Source: 2-12-FULL-60-25 sp003576745
GTDB taxonomy: Bacteria > Patescibacteriota > Patescibacteriia > 2-12-FULL-60-25
DNA: 64,000 bases
Direction of reading: 5' to 3'
Assembly (NCBI GenBank): GCA_030272835.1
Contig: SZOQ01000002.1
Span: forward strand, 1 to 64,000
Under the pieces are notes generated by a model that worked only from the letters and a program-made list of their open reading frames with translations, did not search any database and was not told the origin of the DNA. The position numbers were made by a program, and so were the translations under genes. Shown here piece after piece: positions 34,682 to 43,635 of the stretch (within the stretch, counting starts at the first letter, position 1; each line of letters begins with the position of its first letter).

Positions 34682-34900
34682 GGATAAGGGAGTCGAAGTG
34701 CGTAGGACGTGGTTGCGTAGCGGGGAGCATAATTCTACCCGAACCCCGTTCCCTTTGCCCTTAGCCCTTGGATCTTCATAAGTTCGTAGGTCCGTAAGAC
34801 CGTAGGTTTGTAGGATGTGCTGTTCATCCTAAACCCGATCCCCGTAACCAGTAACCCATTCCCTTTGTCCTTTTGCTAATTGCCAATTGCTAAAGACTAG
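34682..34900 (+). repeat. Modular intergenic repeat, copy 4
   Basis: One of the fullest copies. TGCGTAGGACGTGGTTGCGTAG, hairpin-type GGGGAGCATAATTCTACCC (34723-34740), GAACCCCGTTCCCTTTGCCC, 8-nt-period GTTCGTAGGTCCGTAAGACC (34782 on), GTAACCAGTAACCC and GCTAATTGCCAATTGCTAA. It starts at the eno stop and fills the spacer to miaA. Confidence 0.8.
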
Positions 34901-34972
34901 CTACAATTTTCCCCTTCACCCATCTTCTCATTGCCAAATCGGAAGTCGCCTGATACGGTTTTCTCAAAGAGT

Positions 34973-35998
34973 ATGAGGCCGCGTTCCCCTAAAAAACAAA
35001 CATCCCGAACCCGAAGAAAGGTTTCGAGGCTACACGCGCTCCCGCGCGTGCTTTTTGTGGTAGGGCCTACCGCAAGCGGTAAAACGGATCTCGCCATTAC
35101 GCTGGCCAAAGAATTTGACGGGGAAATCATCAATGCCGATGCGCGGCAGATTTACCGAGGCCTCACCATCGGCACGGGCAAACCCAAGGGCCGACGGGGT
35201 GTTTGGGAGGGAAAAAAGGCCTATATCGTTCAGGGCGTTCCGCATTACTTAATGGATTTTTTACCTCCGGAAGAGCCGTTTTCCGCGCCGGAGTGGAGGA
35301 CGTCGGCCCTCAAGGCCATACGCGGCATTACGGCGCGCCGACATCTGCCGATTGTCGTTGGCGGCACCGGACTCTATCTTTCGTCGCTTATCGATCATTT
35401 CCAGTTTCCAGAAGTCAAGGCCCAACCGGGTCTGCGTTTGGAATACGAACGAAAGCCCTTGGACGACCTTGTGAGGCTTTTGTTGGCGGTAGATCCGGAT
35501 TCCGGAAATATCGTGGATTTAAAAAATAAACGCCGAGTCATTCGTGCGCTGGAAGTGGTGACATTCTCCGGAAAAAAATTCTCCGAGGCCCGCCGGCTCG
35601 GAGAGCCTCTCGTGGAAGCTCTGCAAATCGGCATCGTACGTAGCAAAGAGGAACTATATTCCAGAATCCATGTTTCCATCGAACATATGCTCGAGGAGGG
35701 GCTCATCGAAGAGGTCCGTACGCTTATCAAGAAAGGCGTGTCCGTGGATTCGCCCGGCATGACGGCGATCGGATATCGTGACTTTGTCCGTTATCTTCGC
35801 GGTGAATGTTCCTTGGATGAGATTATCGAGAATTTCAAACAGAAGACGCGCCAATATGCCCGACGGCAGTGGACGTGGTTTAAAAAAGATGACCGCATTC
35901 GCTGGGTGACGGATGATGCGGAAGCGGGGCGCATTGTGCGAGAATGGCTTGGCGAATCGCGCCGTTCGACGCGCCGTTCCTCCCCGCGCGTTTCATGA
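34973..35998 (+). CDS. miaA: tRNA dimethylallyltransferase
   Basis: 341 aa. It transfers dimethylallyl to A37 of tRNAs reading U-starting codons. P-loop GPTASGKTD, DARQIYRGLTIGTGKP and GGTGLYLSSLI are diagnostic. The first 20 residues are Lys/Arg-rich. TTGCCA-17-TACGGT ends 13 nt before the ATG. The last 6 bp overlap the 3' end of the convergent gatB. Confidence 0.95.
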   Translation: MRPRSPKKQTSRTRRKVSRLHALPRVLFVVGPTASGKTDLAITLAKEFDGEIINADARQIYRGLTIGTGKPKGRRGVWEGKKAYIVQGVPHYLMDFLPPEEPFSAPEWRTSALKAIRGITARRHLPIVVGGTGLYLSSLIDHFQFPEVKAQPGLRLEYERKPLDDLVRLLLAVDPDSGNIVDLKNKRRVIRALEVVTFSGKKFSEARRLGEPLVEALQIGIVRSKEELYSRIHVSIEHMLEEGLIEEVRTLIKKGVSVDSPGMTAIGYRDFVRYLRGECSLDEIIENFKQKTRQYARRQWTWFKKDDRIRWVTDDAEAGRIVREWLGESRRSTRRSSPRVS

Positions 35999-37528
35999 AG
36001 TCAGTTCCTTCACGAGCGCTTTTACCTTTTCCGGATTCGCACGTCCTTCCGTGGCTTTCATGACGCCGCCCACGAACCACATGAGAACGGCTTCTTTGCC
36101 GTTTTTAAAGTCCTCGACCTGCTTCGGATTTTCGTCAATGAGCCTTTGGACGGTTTTTCGCAATTCCTCCTCGTCCATATTCTGGCCAAGATGGTGTTCC
36201 TCCAGCAGATGGGACGGATCCGTCCCTGTTTCAATCATGAGCGAAAGCAATTTTTGGCCGTTCGCACTGTTTACGTCCCCGTTCAGAAGCATTTTGAGGA
36301 ACTCCGCAAAGTCCTCGGGCGTGATTTTCAGCTGATGTATGGCCATGTTCCGTTCCGAGAGCTGACCGGCTAGCTTGCTGGTGAGCCAGCCGCCTGCATG
36401 TTTTGCAAGCTTCTTTTTTTGTTCGTCGAGGATATCCCCGCCGGTTTTTCCATCGCGATCGTCCATGGCGCCTAGCCAGGCTCCAAGCTCGCTCATGACG
36501 TTTTCCGCGTAGTCAGCCCATCCATCGTTCGCCACGAAGAACCGCGTATCTTCCTTGCCGAACCCCCACTCCTCCATGAGACGCTGTCTTTTGTTCGCCG
36601 GGAGTTCGGGGATTTCCGCCTTCATGCGCTCACGGATTTCCGTAAGATCTATCGGTGGAAGATCGGGTTCCGGGAAGTACCGATAGTCCGCCGACCCTTC
36701 TTTGAGCCTTTGTTCAATCGTTACGCCGCGATTTTCATCCCAGCCGCGCGTGCTTTGTACAGGCGGCGTATGGGATTCGTACAGGTCCGTCTGGCGTTCG
36801 ATTTCATGCTTGAGTGCGCGCTCCACCGCACGGAATGAATTCAAATTTTTTACTTCAATTTTCGCATTGAAGCCGCTTTGCGCAAAAGAGCCGTCCTCAT
36901 TCACCGGCATGAGCGAGATGTTTGCGTCGCATCGCATTTGCCCCTTTTCCATATCCGCATCCGATACCCCGATGCTCCGCAGGAGCGTCCGCAGTTCCTG
37001 CAAAAACGCCTTCGCTTCCGACGGGGAACGGAAGTCCGGCTCCGTTACGATTTCCAAGAGTGGCGTACCTGCGCGATTATAGTCCACGAGGGTAGCGGAG
37101 CCGTCCGGCGAATGGACATTCTTTGCGGCATCTTCTTCCAAATGCGCGCGCGTTATTCCAACGCGCAATGACAACCGCGGGGCATGCGGGTCATCGATCT
37201 CGATATCCACGAACCCCTTTCCGCATACCGGCTCATCGAATTGCGAAATTTGATACCCTTTCGGGAGATCCGGATAAAAATAGTTCTTCCGGTCGAATTT
37301 GCAGGTGTCGGGAATCTCGCAATGCATGGCAAGTCCGGCTTTTACGGCAAGCTCAAGCGCTCGCCGATTGAGCGCGGGAAGAGCTCCGGGCTGACCCGTG
37401 CTCACGGCATTCATGGCCGTATTCGGATCGCCTTCGCCCTCGTTGATGTTTGCGTCGCTCGAGAAGAGCTTTGAAGCAGTTTTTAACTGGACATGGACTT
37501 CCAGGCCGATAATTGGGACGTATTTCAT
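35993..37528 (-). CDS. gatB: Asp/Glu-tRNA(Asn/Gln) amidotransferase subunit B
   Basis: 511 aa. It starts MKYVPIIGLEVHVQLKTASK. The kinase/amidase-accepting core has GQPGALP, CKFDRKNYFYPDLPKGYQISQ and LLEIVTEPD; the C-terminal helical and YqeY tRNA-recognition domain ends at 511. It works with GatA and GatC, which are not in the window. A stand-alone YqeY-family gene begins at 63615. Confidence 0.97.
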   Translation of the reverse strand: MKYVPIIGLEVHVQLKTASKLFSSDANINEGEGDPNTAMNAVSTGQPGALPALNRRALELAVKAGLAMHCEIPDTCKFDRKNYFYPDLPKGYQISQFDEPVCGKGFVDIEIDDPHAPRLSLRVGITRAHLEEDAAKNVHSPDGSATLVDYNRAGTPLLEIVTEPDFRSPSEAKAFLQELRTLLRSIGVSDADMEKGQMRCDANISLMPVNEDGSFAQSGFNAKIEVKNLNSFRAVERALKHEIERQTDLYESHTPPVQSTRGWDENRGVTIEQRLKEGSADYRYFPEPDLPPIDLTEIRERMKAEIPELPANKRQRLMEEWGFGKEDTRFFVANDGWADYAENVMSELGAWLGAMDDRDGKTGGDILDEQKKKLAKHAGGWLTSKLAGQLSERNMAIHQLKITPEDFAEFLKMLLNGDVNSANGQKLLSLMIETGTDPSHLLEEHHLGQNMDEEELRKTVQRLIDENPKQVEDFKNGKEAVLMWFVGGVMKATEGRANPEKVKALVKELTS

Positions 37529-37638
37529 GAAGGAAAGCGTAGCCTAGCTAAGACGGAGAGGCAAGCGTGTCCGGGCGGCATTTGTTGACAGCAGAGCGGT
37601 TCCGATATAGCGTTTCCGTCCTGGAAAGGAGGCTGGAC

Positions 37639-37863
37639 ATGCATGCGTACCTTCTTATGGTGGACTGGGAGGATGAAGCGCGTCGCGCGCTGGATCCTGA
37701 ATCGCCGTTCTGCTTTGGGCCGTATGATACGGTGGAAGATGCGAACCGAGAAAAGGACAGAATATTGAAACGCAATGAGGACGACACTCATCCGGATCGT
37801 CTTTTATGCACCATCCGGCCGCTCATGCGCCCTTCGGTTTTGCCGGGCTTCCTGTCCCCCTGA
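37639..37863 (+). CDS. Small soluble protein, 74 aa
   Basis: AAAGGAGG seven nt before the ATG at 37639 marks the start. Acidic and basic residues are mixed (WEDEARRALDPESPFCFGPY, DANREKDRILKRNEDD) with no membrane segment. The pattern FGPYDTVEDANREKDRI suggests an alpha/beta fold of unknown family. TTGACA lies 50 bp upstream, and a terminator follows. Confidence 0.6.
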   Translation: MHAYLLMVDWEDEARRALDPESPFCFGPYDTVEDANREKDRILKRNEDDTHPDRLLCTIRPLMRPSVLPGFLSP

Positions 37864-37900
37864 TTCCTCGTTGATCCCAGGAACGCGGGATCGATCGCGC

Positions 37901-37930
37901 AAAGGGCGACCCATACGGGCCGCCCTTTTT
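37901..37930. terminator. Bidirectional terminator
   Basis: AAAGGGCG and CCC (37901-37912) pair with GGG and CGCCCTTT (37917-37928), with T5 on the + side and A3 on the other. It serves two convergent genes. Confidence 0.8.
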
Positions 37931-37947
37931 CATTTGCGCACGTTGTC

Positions 37948-38700
37948 TTATTCCTGCGCGCCACGGAGGGCTTTATAGAGTTTGACCTGATACAGGAAGA
38001 AGAGCGGAATAAATGCCGCTTGGATGATATTCGCGATGATCGAAAAAATAGCTGCGACGGCCGGGGTCCCTTGCGGATCCGGATTCATGAGTGCTTCGTA
38101 TTTTCCGCCCCCGGCGACGAGTCCGACGAGCCAGAGAGCGGCAAAAGTGGCGATCATCATAAGGGCGCCGAACACGACAGCACCGGCGATTTGTCTCCAT
38201 AGCACCCCCCAGAAACGATTTTTCGTTAATGTCCAGGAATCCGCGAGTGCGGTGCGCCCCCGTTTATTCTTGTCAATGAACGACAATTGAGCGAAACCCA
38301 CGCGTACGCCGACATACACTCCCGGCAATACCAAGAGGAGTGTGGCGCCGAGTGTGGCAAGTCCTGCCAGAACGGCGACAAGCAGGAATGGCCAAAAGAG
38401 TTTTATGGCATCTCTCGGCGTCTGTTTTGAGACCTTTTGTTTTGCATCAAGCGCAAAGCATACCTGATACAGCATGATGGTGGCCCAGACGGTGACGGCA
38501 ATTCCTGCAACCCATCCGATAACGGAAAGAGCGCCATACAAATTCACATCGCCTTTTGAAGGGAAAAAAAGGTACAAGACTTGCAGCAAGCCAGCAAGAA
38601 TGAACCATGCCGCATATCGCACGGTCGTTTCCCAGGTTTTGAGAAACATTTGCCAGGTGTCTTTTATGAGCTGGCCTGCGCCGAGAAATGGTTTAGACAT
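37948..38700 (-). CDS. Multi-pass membrane protein
   Basis: 250 aa with about six hydrophobic helices. LPGVYVGVRVGFAQLSFIDK followed by ALADSWTLTKNRFWGVLWRQ resembles the YciC/GlpQ-membrane-domain type of integral membrane protein; function unknown. On the minus strand an extended TGT-TATACT lies 8 nt before the ATG, so the mRNA should be leaderless. A modular repeat lies upstream. Confidence 0.75.
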   Translation of the reverse strand: MSKPFLGAGQLIKDTWQMFLKTWETTVRYAAWFILAGLLQVLYLFFPSKGDVNLYGALSVIGWVAGIAVTVWATIMLYQVCFALDAKQKVSKQTPRDAIKLFWPFLLVAVLAGLATLGATLLLVLPGVYVGVRVGFAQLSFIDKNKRGRTALADSWTLTKNRFWGVLWRQIAGAVVFGALMMIATFAALWLVGLVAGGGKYEALMNPDPQGTPAVAAIFSIIANIIQAAFIPLFFLYQVKLYKALRGAQE

Positions 38701-38708
38701 ATGTAGCG

Positions 38709-38717
38709 AGTATAACA
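38709..38717 (-). promoter_or_regulatory. Extended -10 promoter, leaderless type
   Basis: Minus strand TGT-TATACT (38709-38717) with 8 nt to the ATG at 38700. Confidence 0.55.
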
Positions 38718-38719
38718 CG

Positions 38720-38855
38720 GTACAGGAGGTGGGGAGTAGGAAGTGGGGTTACGTAGTACGTAGTTGCGTAGGGGGTGCATAATTCTCCCGGGACCCCGTT
38801 CCCTTTGCCCTTTGCCCTTTTACTAATTGCCAACATCTCCCATCGACAATCTTCC
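38720..38855 (+). repeat. Modular intergenic repeat, copy 5
   Basis: GTTACGTAGTACGTAGTTGC, GGGGGTGCATAATTCTCCCG hairpin (38771-38790), CCCCGTTCCCTTTGCCCTTT, TTTACTAATTGCCAAC and CTCCCATCGACAATCTT. Orientation is + although both neighbours are on the minus strand. Confidence 0.75.
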
Positions 38856-38879
38856 ACATAACCTGCCATTCCGTATCCC

Positions 38880-39563
38880 CTACGAGGAAAGGGGAGGGAG
38901 CAGTGGTTTGACCGTGTTCCAGACTTGCTCGTGGATGTCGTCTATCGGTAAGAGTACGCCATTCGTGGTGCATTCCACGACCTCCCACTGTTCGACTTCG
39001 TCCATAGCCGGTAGCTGCATATACGCCACTTCCGCAGCTTTCAGATGCTCGAGAGATGCCTGGTGGATGTCCTTTTTTGTCTGGTCGCGCGCGGACGCGA
39101 GCTGCTGGCCGATTTCTGCAGGGACGTGGAGGAGCAGCGTGAGATCGGGTTTCGGGATGCTGAGCATCCGGTACTCGAAGTCATTCAACCATGTGAGGAA
39201 GGCGCGTCGGGATGTCTCGTCTTTCAGTTTCCCCATTTGGTGGCCTTTGTTCGCGGACACATAGCGGTTGGAAACAAGAATAACGCCTTCGTCGAGAAGG
39301 CGCTTGAGACGCGCGGCGTCGTCAAATCGGTCAAGCGCGTAAAAGACCGAAGCGGTATATGGCCCAATATCTTCCGCCGATCCGTACTCGCCCGCGAGAT
39401 ATCGTTCCACAAAATACGCGGACGGTTTTCCATAGCGCGGAAAATCGACCATTTCCGCGCGGTATCCTTCGCCCTTCAGGCGTTCATAGAGCCTGTTTGT
39501 CTGGACGGTTTTGCCTGACCCGTCTGTTCCGTCAATGGCGATAAAAAATCCTTTTTTCCTCAT
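38880..39563 (-). CDS. tmk: Thymidylate kinase
   Basis: 227 aa. It phosphorylates dTMP to dTDP. The P-loop is IDGTDGSGKT, the substrate region VDFPRYGKPSAYFVERYL, and the DRY-like element is SNRYVSANKGHQ. The ATG overlaps the thyX stop by four bases, so it is coupled to ThyX, which makes its substrate. Confidence 0.95.
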   Translation of the reverse strand: MRKKGFFIAIDGTDGSGKTVQTNRLYERLKGEGYRAEMVDFPRYGKPSAYFVERYLAGEYGSAEDIGPYTASVFYALDRFDDAARLKRLLDEGVILVSNRYVSANKGHQMGKLKDETSRRAFLTWLNDFEYRMLSIPKPDLTLLLHVPAEIGQQLASARDQTKKDIHQASLEHLKAAEVAYMQLPAMDEVEQWEVVECTTNGVLLPIDDIHEQVWNTVKPLLPPLSS

Positions 39564-40879
39564 GCGGTTTGTTCGCTGTGTTTTTTGGTGATGTCCTGCA
39601 AACCTCGTCGGATATCCCAGTCGTCCGCATCCAGGTCCGCATGCAGAACAAGATTCGGGAATCGTTCTTTGAGCCGAGCTGCCATACCGTGCGCAATGCG
39701 GCGCATGGTAGGGTGCACGGTCTTCCCCGAGCGGAGCTCGACGACATACACGGTTGCCGGCAACCCATAGCTTACCTTACAGGGAACAGCAAAGCCCATG
39801 GCGAAATAATATTGTTTCGTTTCCGGCGAGGCATCAAGCTCAAGAATGTCCTTCAGCTGCTCCTGGATAAGGCGTTCCGCCTGCCTGCGCAAATCTTCCG
39901 GCAATTGCTCCAGATACCACGGGTGGAATCCATACTCGCCGGTAATAAGCGGCATGCGGCAGACCCCGTTCCGGTGGCGTTGAAGATCACGGAACGAACC
40001 GAAATCAAGAAGGAATTCAAATGTCAGTGGACCGAGTTCGGAAAGGAAATGCGGCAGATTCGTTTTCGGCGGACGCCGCGTGATCAGGTCTTCATACCGT
40101 TTGAGCTGTTCCGGGCCGATCATGGTGGAACAGACGACGCGGTGGCTCACGCCGTGCGACGGGCGATAGTACATATAGTCTCTCCCTGCGTCCTCATAGT
40201 ATGCCTCGGTTTCCTCGTATCGTTTGTGGCTGAAGCTGTTCGGATAGCGTTCGAGGAGCCGCGCATGCATGTCATGCGCCAGCGAACGGATTTCCGGCAG
40301 GGGATGGTGGCGAAGCAACGCCAATTTGTCGGCGCCCTGGCGGAGATTTGTGTGCCAGGAGAGCTGCGTTGTAACGCCGGCCGGGAGAAAACTTCGAAGG
40401 ACGTCGAATGTTCTCGCCTTGATCGCCTTGTCGTATACCGGTTCTTTTTCATCTTCCTTTCTGGGGTATAAGCGACGCAGATGATCGGAAACTCGGTTTT
40501 GGCTAGAAATATAAAATTCCATCCAGCGCTTCAGGATGGCATCCGATGCACGGGTTCCGACGGGATCCAGGATAGCCTGTTTGGACATGTCGATATACCG
40601 CGTGCTCGTTTCCTGCCCGGAGTAAAGAGGCCAATCCTGAATGGCCTTTGCCGCGAGCATGCTCACGCCTTCGATAAACAGAGTGGTACTGCCACAGTCC
40701 GCAATGCTTGCATGGCCGTAATTCACGTAATACGTCTCCATGAATTTTCCGGATCCGGAGCTCTTTACCTTTTCTGCGTGGGTTTCAACGCTTTCCGCGG
40801 AGCGCGAATACAGCGCCTGCATCATGGCCACGTCCTGCGGATTGAATTCGTCGTAGACGAAGAGTTTTGCGATATGCAT
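39560..40879 (-). CDS. thyX: Two-domain flavin-dependent thymidylate synthase
   Basis: 439 aa, about twice a normal ThyX, made of two ThyX-like halves (about 1-215 and 225-439). The ThyX motif RHRxxSxNExSxR is divided: the first half has SGQETSTR (87-94) but DWP in place of RHR, and the second half has RHR (301-303) but not the Ser/Glu/Arg part. A single asymmetric active site built from both halves is likely. It uses methylene-folate and FADH2 to methylate dUMP. Upstream dut and downstream tmk fit. Confidence 0.85.
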   Translation of the reverse strand: MHIAKLFVYDEFNPQDVAMMQALYSRSAESVETHAEKVKSSGSGKFMETYYVNYGHASIADCGSTTLFIEGVSMLAAKAIQDWPLYSGQETSTRYIDMSKQAILDPVGTRASDAILKRWMEFYISSQNRVSDHLRRLYPRKEDEKEPVYDKAIKARTFDVLRSFLPAGVTTQLSWHTNLRQGADKLALLRHHPLPEIRSLAHDMHARLLERYPNSFSHKRYEETEAYYEDAGRDYMYYRPSHGVSHRVVCSTMIGPEQLKRYEDLITRRPPKTNLPHFLSELGPLTFEFLLDFGSFRDLQRHRNGVCRMPLITGEYGFHPWYLEQLPEDLRRQAERLIQEQLKDILELDASPETKQYYFAMGFAVPCKVSYGLPATVYVVELRSGKTVHPTMRRIAHGMAARLKERFPNLVLHADLDADDWDIRRGLQDITKKHSEQTA

Positions 40880-40942
40880 GCCTGTGGATGAAACGCGTAC
40901 GGCCTGACCTTAGCAAGCTGTCCCCGAAAATGCCAACAATGT

Positions 40943-41377
40943 TTATCCGTAGCCTCCCGTGCTTCCGAAACCGCCACGACTCCGTTCCGCCGCCGTTCCC
41001 TCTACGAAGGTCACGCGCGGGCGGGGAAGCACGATTCCCTGGGCAAGCCGGCTGCCAGCCAACACCTTCACGTCGGTATCTTGCGGATTGAAAAGGTAAA
41101 TGTGGCATTCGTCCTCCGGTCCGCAATAATCGGCATCGAGCACACCCACTTGATTCGCGAGGGTGAGACCGAATTTTTTGAACAAGCTCGAACGCGCCAT
41201 GATGAGGAGTACATGGTCCTCCGGAATGCCAAAAACCAGACCTGTGCGGAGAAAAGCGGTGCCTCGCGAAGGAATAACGGCATCTTCGATAATCGTGAGA
41301 TCGAATGCCGCGGCACCGTCTGTTTGATAGGCCGGAATCACGGCTCGTGGGTCAATTTTCGTGATACGGACGTCCAT
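40943..41377 (-). CDS. dut: dUTP diphosphatase
   Basis: 144 aa, trimeric-type dUTPase. The five motifs are GAAAFDL (I), ARSSLFKKFGL (II), NQVGVLDADYCG (III, catalytic Asp), GSRLAQGIV (IV) and RGGFGSTG (V). It yields dUMP for ThyX and clears dUTP made by the dCTP deaminase upstream in the cluster. Confidence 0.95.
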   Translation of the reverse strand: MDVRITKIDPRAVIPAYQTDGAAAFDLTIIEDAVIPSRGTAFLRTGLVFGIPEDHVLLIMARSSLFKKFGLTLANQVGVLDADYCGPEDECHIYLFNPQDTDVKVLAGSRLAQGIVLPRPRVTFVEGTAAERSRGGFGSTGGYG

Positions 41378-41391
41378 AGGTCGGTACGCGT

Positions 41392-41961
41392 CTAGGAATA
41401 TTTTTGAATGCCGAGGTCAGCAAGGATGCCATCGATTTTTTGTTCCAGCTCTTTCGTAGTCCCGTTATTGTCGATTCGATAATCGGCCTGTTTCATGACC
41501 TCCGGAATCGTGATTTCCGTCGGCGCATTTTCCTTTTCGAGGAATTCTTCCCATGCGGTATTCCGGTCATCGGATTTTTCCCTGCGCCCTCGCATCCGTG
41601 TAAATCGGATTTTTGGGTCTGCATCAATGCCGACAAGCCTGAAGCGCTTCATGGTCTTGAACCGTTCGAGATCTCCGGTTCTCCGTATGCCATCCACGAG
41701 CATGAGCTGTTCTTCCATGCGTTCTACATCATGCGCTACGGCACGGGACAGAGCTTCTTCGCCGAATTCTTTTCGGATCGCGATGCTCATCTTGATCATG
41801 TTCTGTTTTGATTTCTCCATGTTCATGGCCTCGAGCGCCCGCGCGAGATAGTCGCTGAATGTGATATGAACGCCGCCATATGTCCGGACAATATAGTCCG
41901 CGGCATAGGTTTTGCCGGAGGCATTGGTGCCGATAAGGCCGATGATGTACGCAGATCGCAT
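41392..41961 (-). CDS. P-loop nucleoside/dephospho-CoA-type kinase
   Basis: 189 aa. P-loop GLIGTNASGKT, a lid-like RMRGRREKSDD and a C-terminal Tyr-Arg-Ile-Asp-Asn-Asn segment resemble dephospho-CoA kinase and (d)NMP kinase folds. It lies 14 bp before dut inside a thymidylate cluster, so a deoxynucleotide kinase role is favoured by context. The exact substrate cannot be read. Confidence 0.7.
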   Translation of the reverse strand: MRSAYIIGLIGTNASGKTYAADYIVRTYGGVHITFSDYLARALEAMNMEKSKQNMIKMSIAIRKEFGEEALSRAVAHDVERMEEQLMLVDGIRRTGDLERFKTMKRFRLVGIDADPKIRFTRMRGRREKSDDRNTAWEEFLEKENAPTEITIPEVMKQADYRIDNNGTTKELEQKIDGILADLGIQKYS

Positions 41962-41974
41962 GGGGAAGAGAGTC

Positions 41975-42120
41975 GCGGGTTATGTGTCGTGAGGGATGCG
42001 GGAAGTTGCGAAGGACGTCGTTGCGCAGGAAGCGGGCCATGGGCCATGCGCCGTGAGTCATGCGCCTTGCGCCTCGTAACCCGAACCCCGATCCCCATAA
42101 CCCGTTCCTTTGCCCTCCTT
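41975..42120 (+). repeat. Modular intergenic repeat, copy 6
   Basis: GAGGGATGCGGGAAGTTGCG, GGACGTCGTTGCGC, CATGCGCCGTGAGTCATGCG, then CGTAACCCGAACCCCGATCC and CCGTTCCTTTGCCC. It fills the gap inside the thymidylate cluster, between the kinase and dcd genes, and keeps + orientation. Confidence 0.7.
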
Positions 42121-42127
42121 GTAAATA

Positions 42128-43387
42128 TTATCCAAGATCGATGCGCTCGATATCATCCCATGGCTGGAGGGTCGGTTCAATCTCGGGCAGGGCAGGCTCG
42201 CTCATCGTCACGACATGAGGTTTTGGTTTGGAAGGAGCCGAGATGTCGCCTGGATGCCTTGTTGTCGCGTCCGGCTGGCGGAACCATTTGGCAAGGCGCG
42301 GTCCGATTTGCGCCGTGTAATTCGACTTCACGTCCGCGCCGTAGATCTTTTCCGGAACCGACAGCATGCGCTCATAGGTCATAAGACAAATCGGCTGCCC
42401 GTCGCGGAGCACGCTTTCGTGACCGAATGCCTCCACTTCCAGAACGGCTGCCGCGCCGCGCAGGGTTTCATCTTCGTGCCATCCGAATCCCGGGTCGAAA
42501 AAGCCGGCAAAGTGTGATCGGAATTCACCCATGGTGGGGTCGTAATTCGCCATTTCCGCGGCGAATTCAGGCGGTACCACGATATTTTCTTTGGTGTTCA
42601 GGATGTAGAAACTGCCGGGCGTGAGCGTGAGTTCGTCCTTTGCCGGCTTTCGGATGGGTTCGAAGAAATCATACGGGTCATGGTCGAAGCGCCGGGTATC
42701 GAGGACATTTCTGGAACCAGGATGAGAGCGCCAGCCAATGATGGCACCGTCGGCCCCGGCCGCTTCTCCCATGAGGTCGATCGTCATGAGCACGCCGTTC
42801 GTGGTGATGTCGTTTACGGCGGGGACGGGCATTCCCGCGCGGTCTCGGAGAAAGTGGTGCTGATCGTATGCAAATTGATGTTCGAGCGTATTCAGGCGCG
42901 CGTCCCCGTGAAAAAAACGCATTTGATTCACGCGGTCGCCGGCATAAATTTTTACCGGGAAGCTTTTTGGCGTCACTTCGATCCAGATGGTTCCCGTATA
43001 TCCAGCGGGGATGGAATCGAATCGCGCGAGTCCGTCGCCTATGGTTCGCGTACGCAGGTCGATGCGTCCGGATGATGACTTATTGCTCACAGACGCGTGT
43101 ATCGTCCTGGGGAGCGCGAGCGACTCCCGGAGTTTGATAAGGTACATTCCGCCGCATTCGAGCGGGTACTCGAGGCTCGCGCGATAGAGCGATCCGCGCC
43201 GGATAATGTCCCGGATCGGCTCTCCTGGCCTCGGGAGATATGAACCGCGCATCCGGTATACCTCGTCCGTAAGCGTGAGATCGAGCGAGCTTGGCTGGAC
43301 ATGATCCTCTGATGCGCCCTCGACATAGCCTGCGCGTATCATGTCACGCATGGTCTGATAGGGAATGGCACCCGGACGATTGTGCAT
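42128..43387 (-). CDS. dcd: Two-domain dCTP deaminase
   Basis: 419 aa, the long 2'-deoxycytidine 5'-triphosphate deaminase form with duplicated dUTPase-like beta folds. First copy: QPSSLDLTL, SNKSSSGRIDL, IWIEVTPKSFPVKIYAGDR. Second copy: FYILNTKENIVVPPEFAAEM, GEFRSHFAGFFDPGFGW. It makes dUTP, which dut turns into dUMP, the ThyX substrate. The last 50 residues are a Pro-rich tail. Confidence 0.85.
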   Translation of the reverse strand: MHNRPGAIPYQTMRDMIRAGYVEGASEDHVQPSSLDLTLTDEVYRMRGSYLPRPGEPIRDIIRRGSLYRASLEYPLECGGMYLIKLRESLALPRTIHASVSNKSSSGRIDLRTRTIGDGLARFDSIPAGYTGTIWIEVTPKSFPVKIYAGDRVNQMRFFHGDARLNTLEHQFAYDQHHFLRDRAGMPVPAVNDITTNGVLMTIDLMGEAAGADGAIIGWRSHPGSRNVLDTRRFDHDPYDFFEPIRKPAKDELTLTPGSFYILNTKENIVVPPEFAAEMANYDPTMGEFRSHFAGFFDPGFGWHEDETLRGAAAVLEVEAFGHESVLRDGQPICLMTYERMLSVPEKIYGADVKSNYTAQIGPRLAKWFRQPDATTRHPGDISAPSKPKPHVVTMSEPALPEIEPTLQPWDDIERIDLG

Positions 43388-43467
43388 AATGGCAAGACCT
43401 TATCGGAGGGGCGGAGGACGAGCAAGGAGGAAGGCGGGTCAAGAAGTCGCATCCATTCGAAGGTTTC

Positions 43468-43570
43468 AGGGCTCCAGAGTTCTAGAGTTACTCTTTTCCA
43501 ACCTTAGAACCCTAAAACTCTGGAACTCTTGAACGGCCCCAGTGCCAATTCCCAATTGCTAATTACCAAG
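43468..43570 (+). repeat. AACCCTAAAAC-type intergenic repeat
   Basis: CCTTAGAACCCTAAAACTCTGGAACTCTTGAACGG followed by CCCAATTGCTAATTACC. About nine-tenths of it is repeated at 63066-63145. The first part (CTCCAGAGTTCTAGAGTT) is partly complementary to the second, so a hairpin is possible. It shares the CCCAATTGC tail with the modular repeat. Spacer 43388-43635 holds this and the rplA terminator. Confidence 0.65.
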
Positions 43571-43579
43571 CTTTCAACA

Positions 43580-43606
43580 ACAAAACCCCCGGCCTTTGCC
43601 GGGAGT
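43580..43606 (-). terminator. Terminator of rplA
   Basis: On the minus strand CTCCCGGC pairs with GCCGGGGG around AAAG, followed by TTTTGTTG. Confidence 0.8.
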
Positions 43607-43635
43607 CTCGTTTCACCGCTTATGTTCATCGTTAT

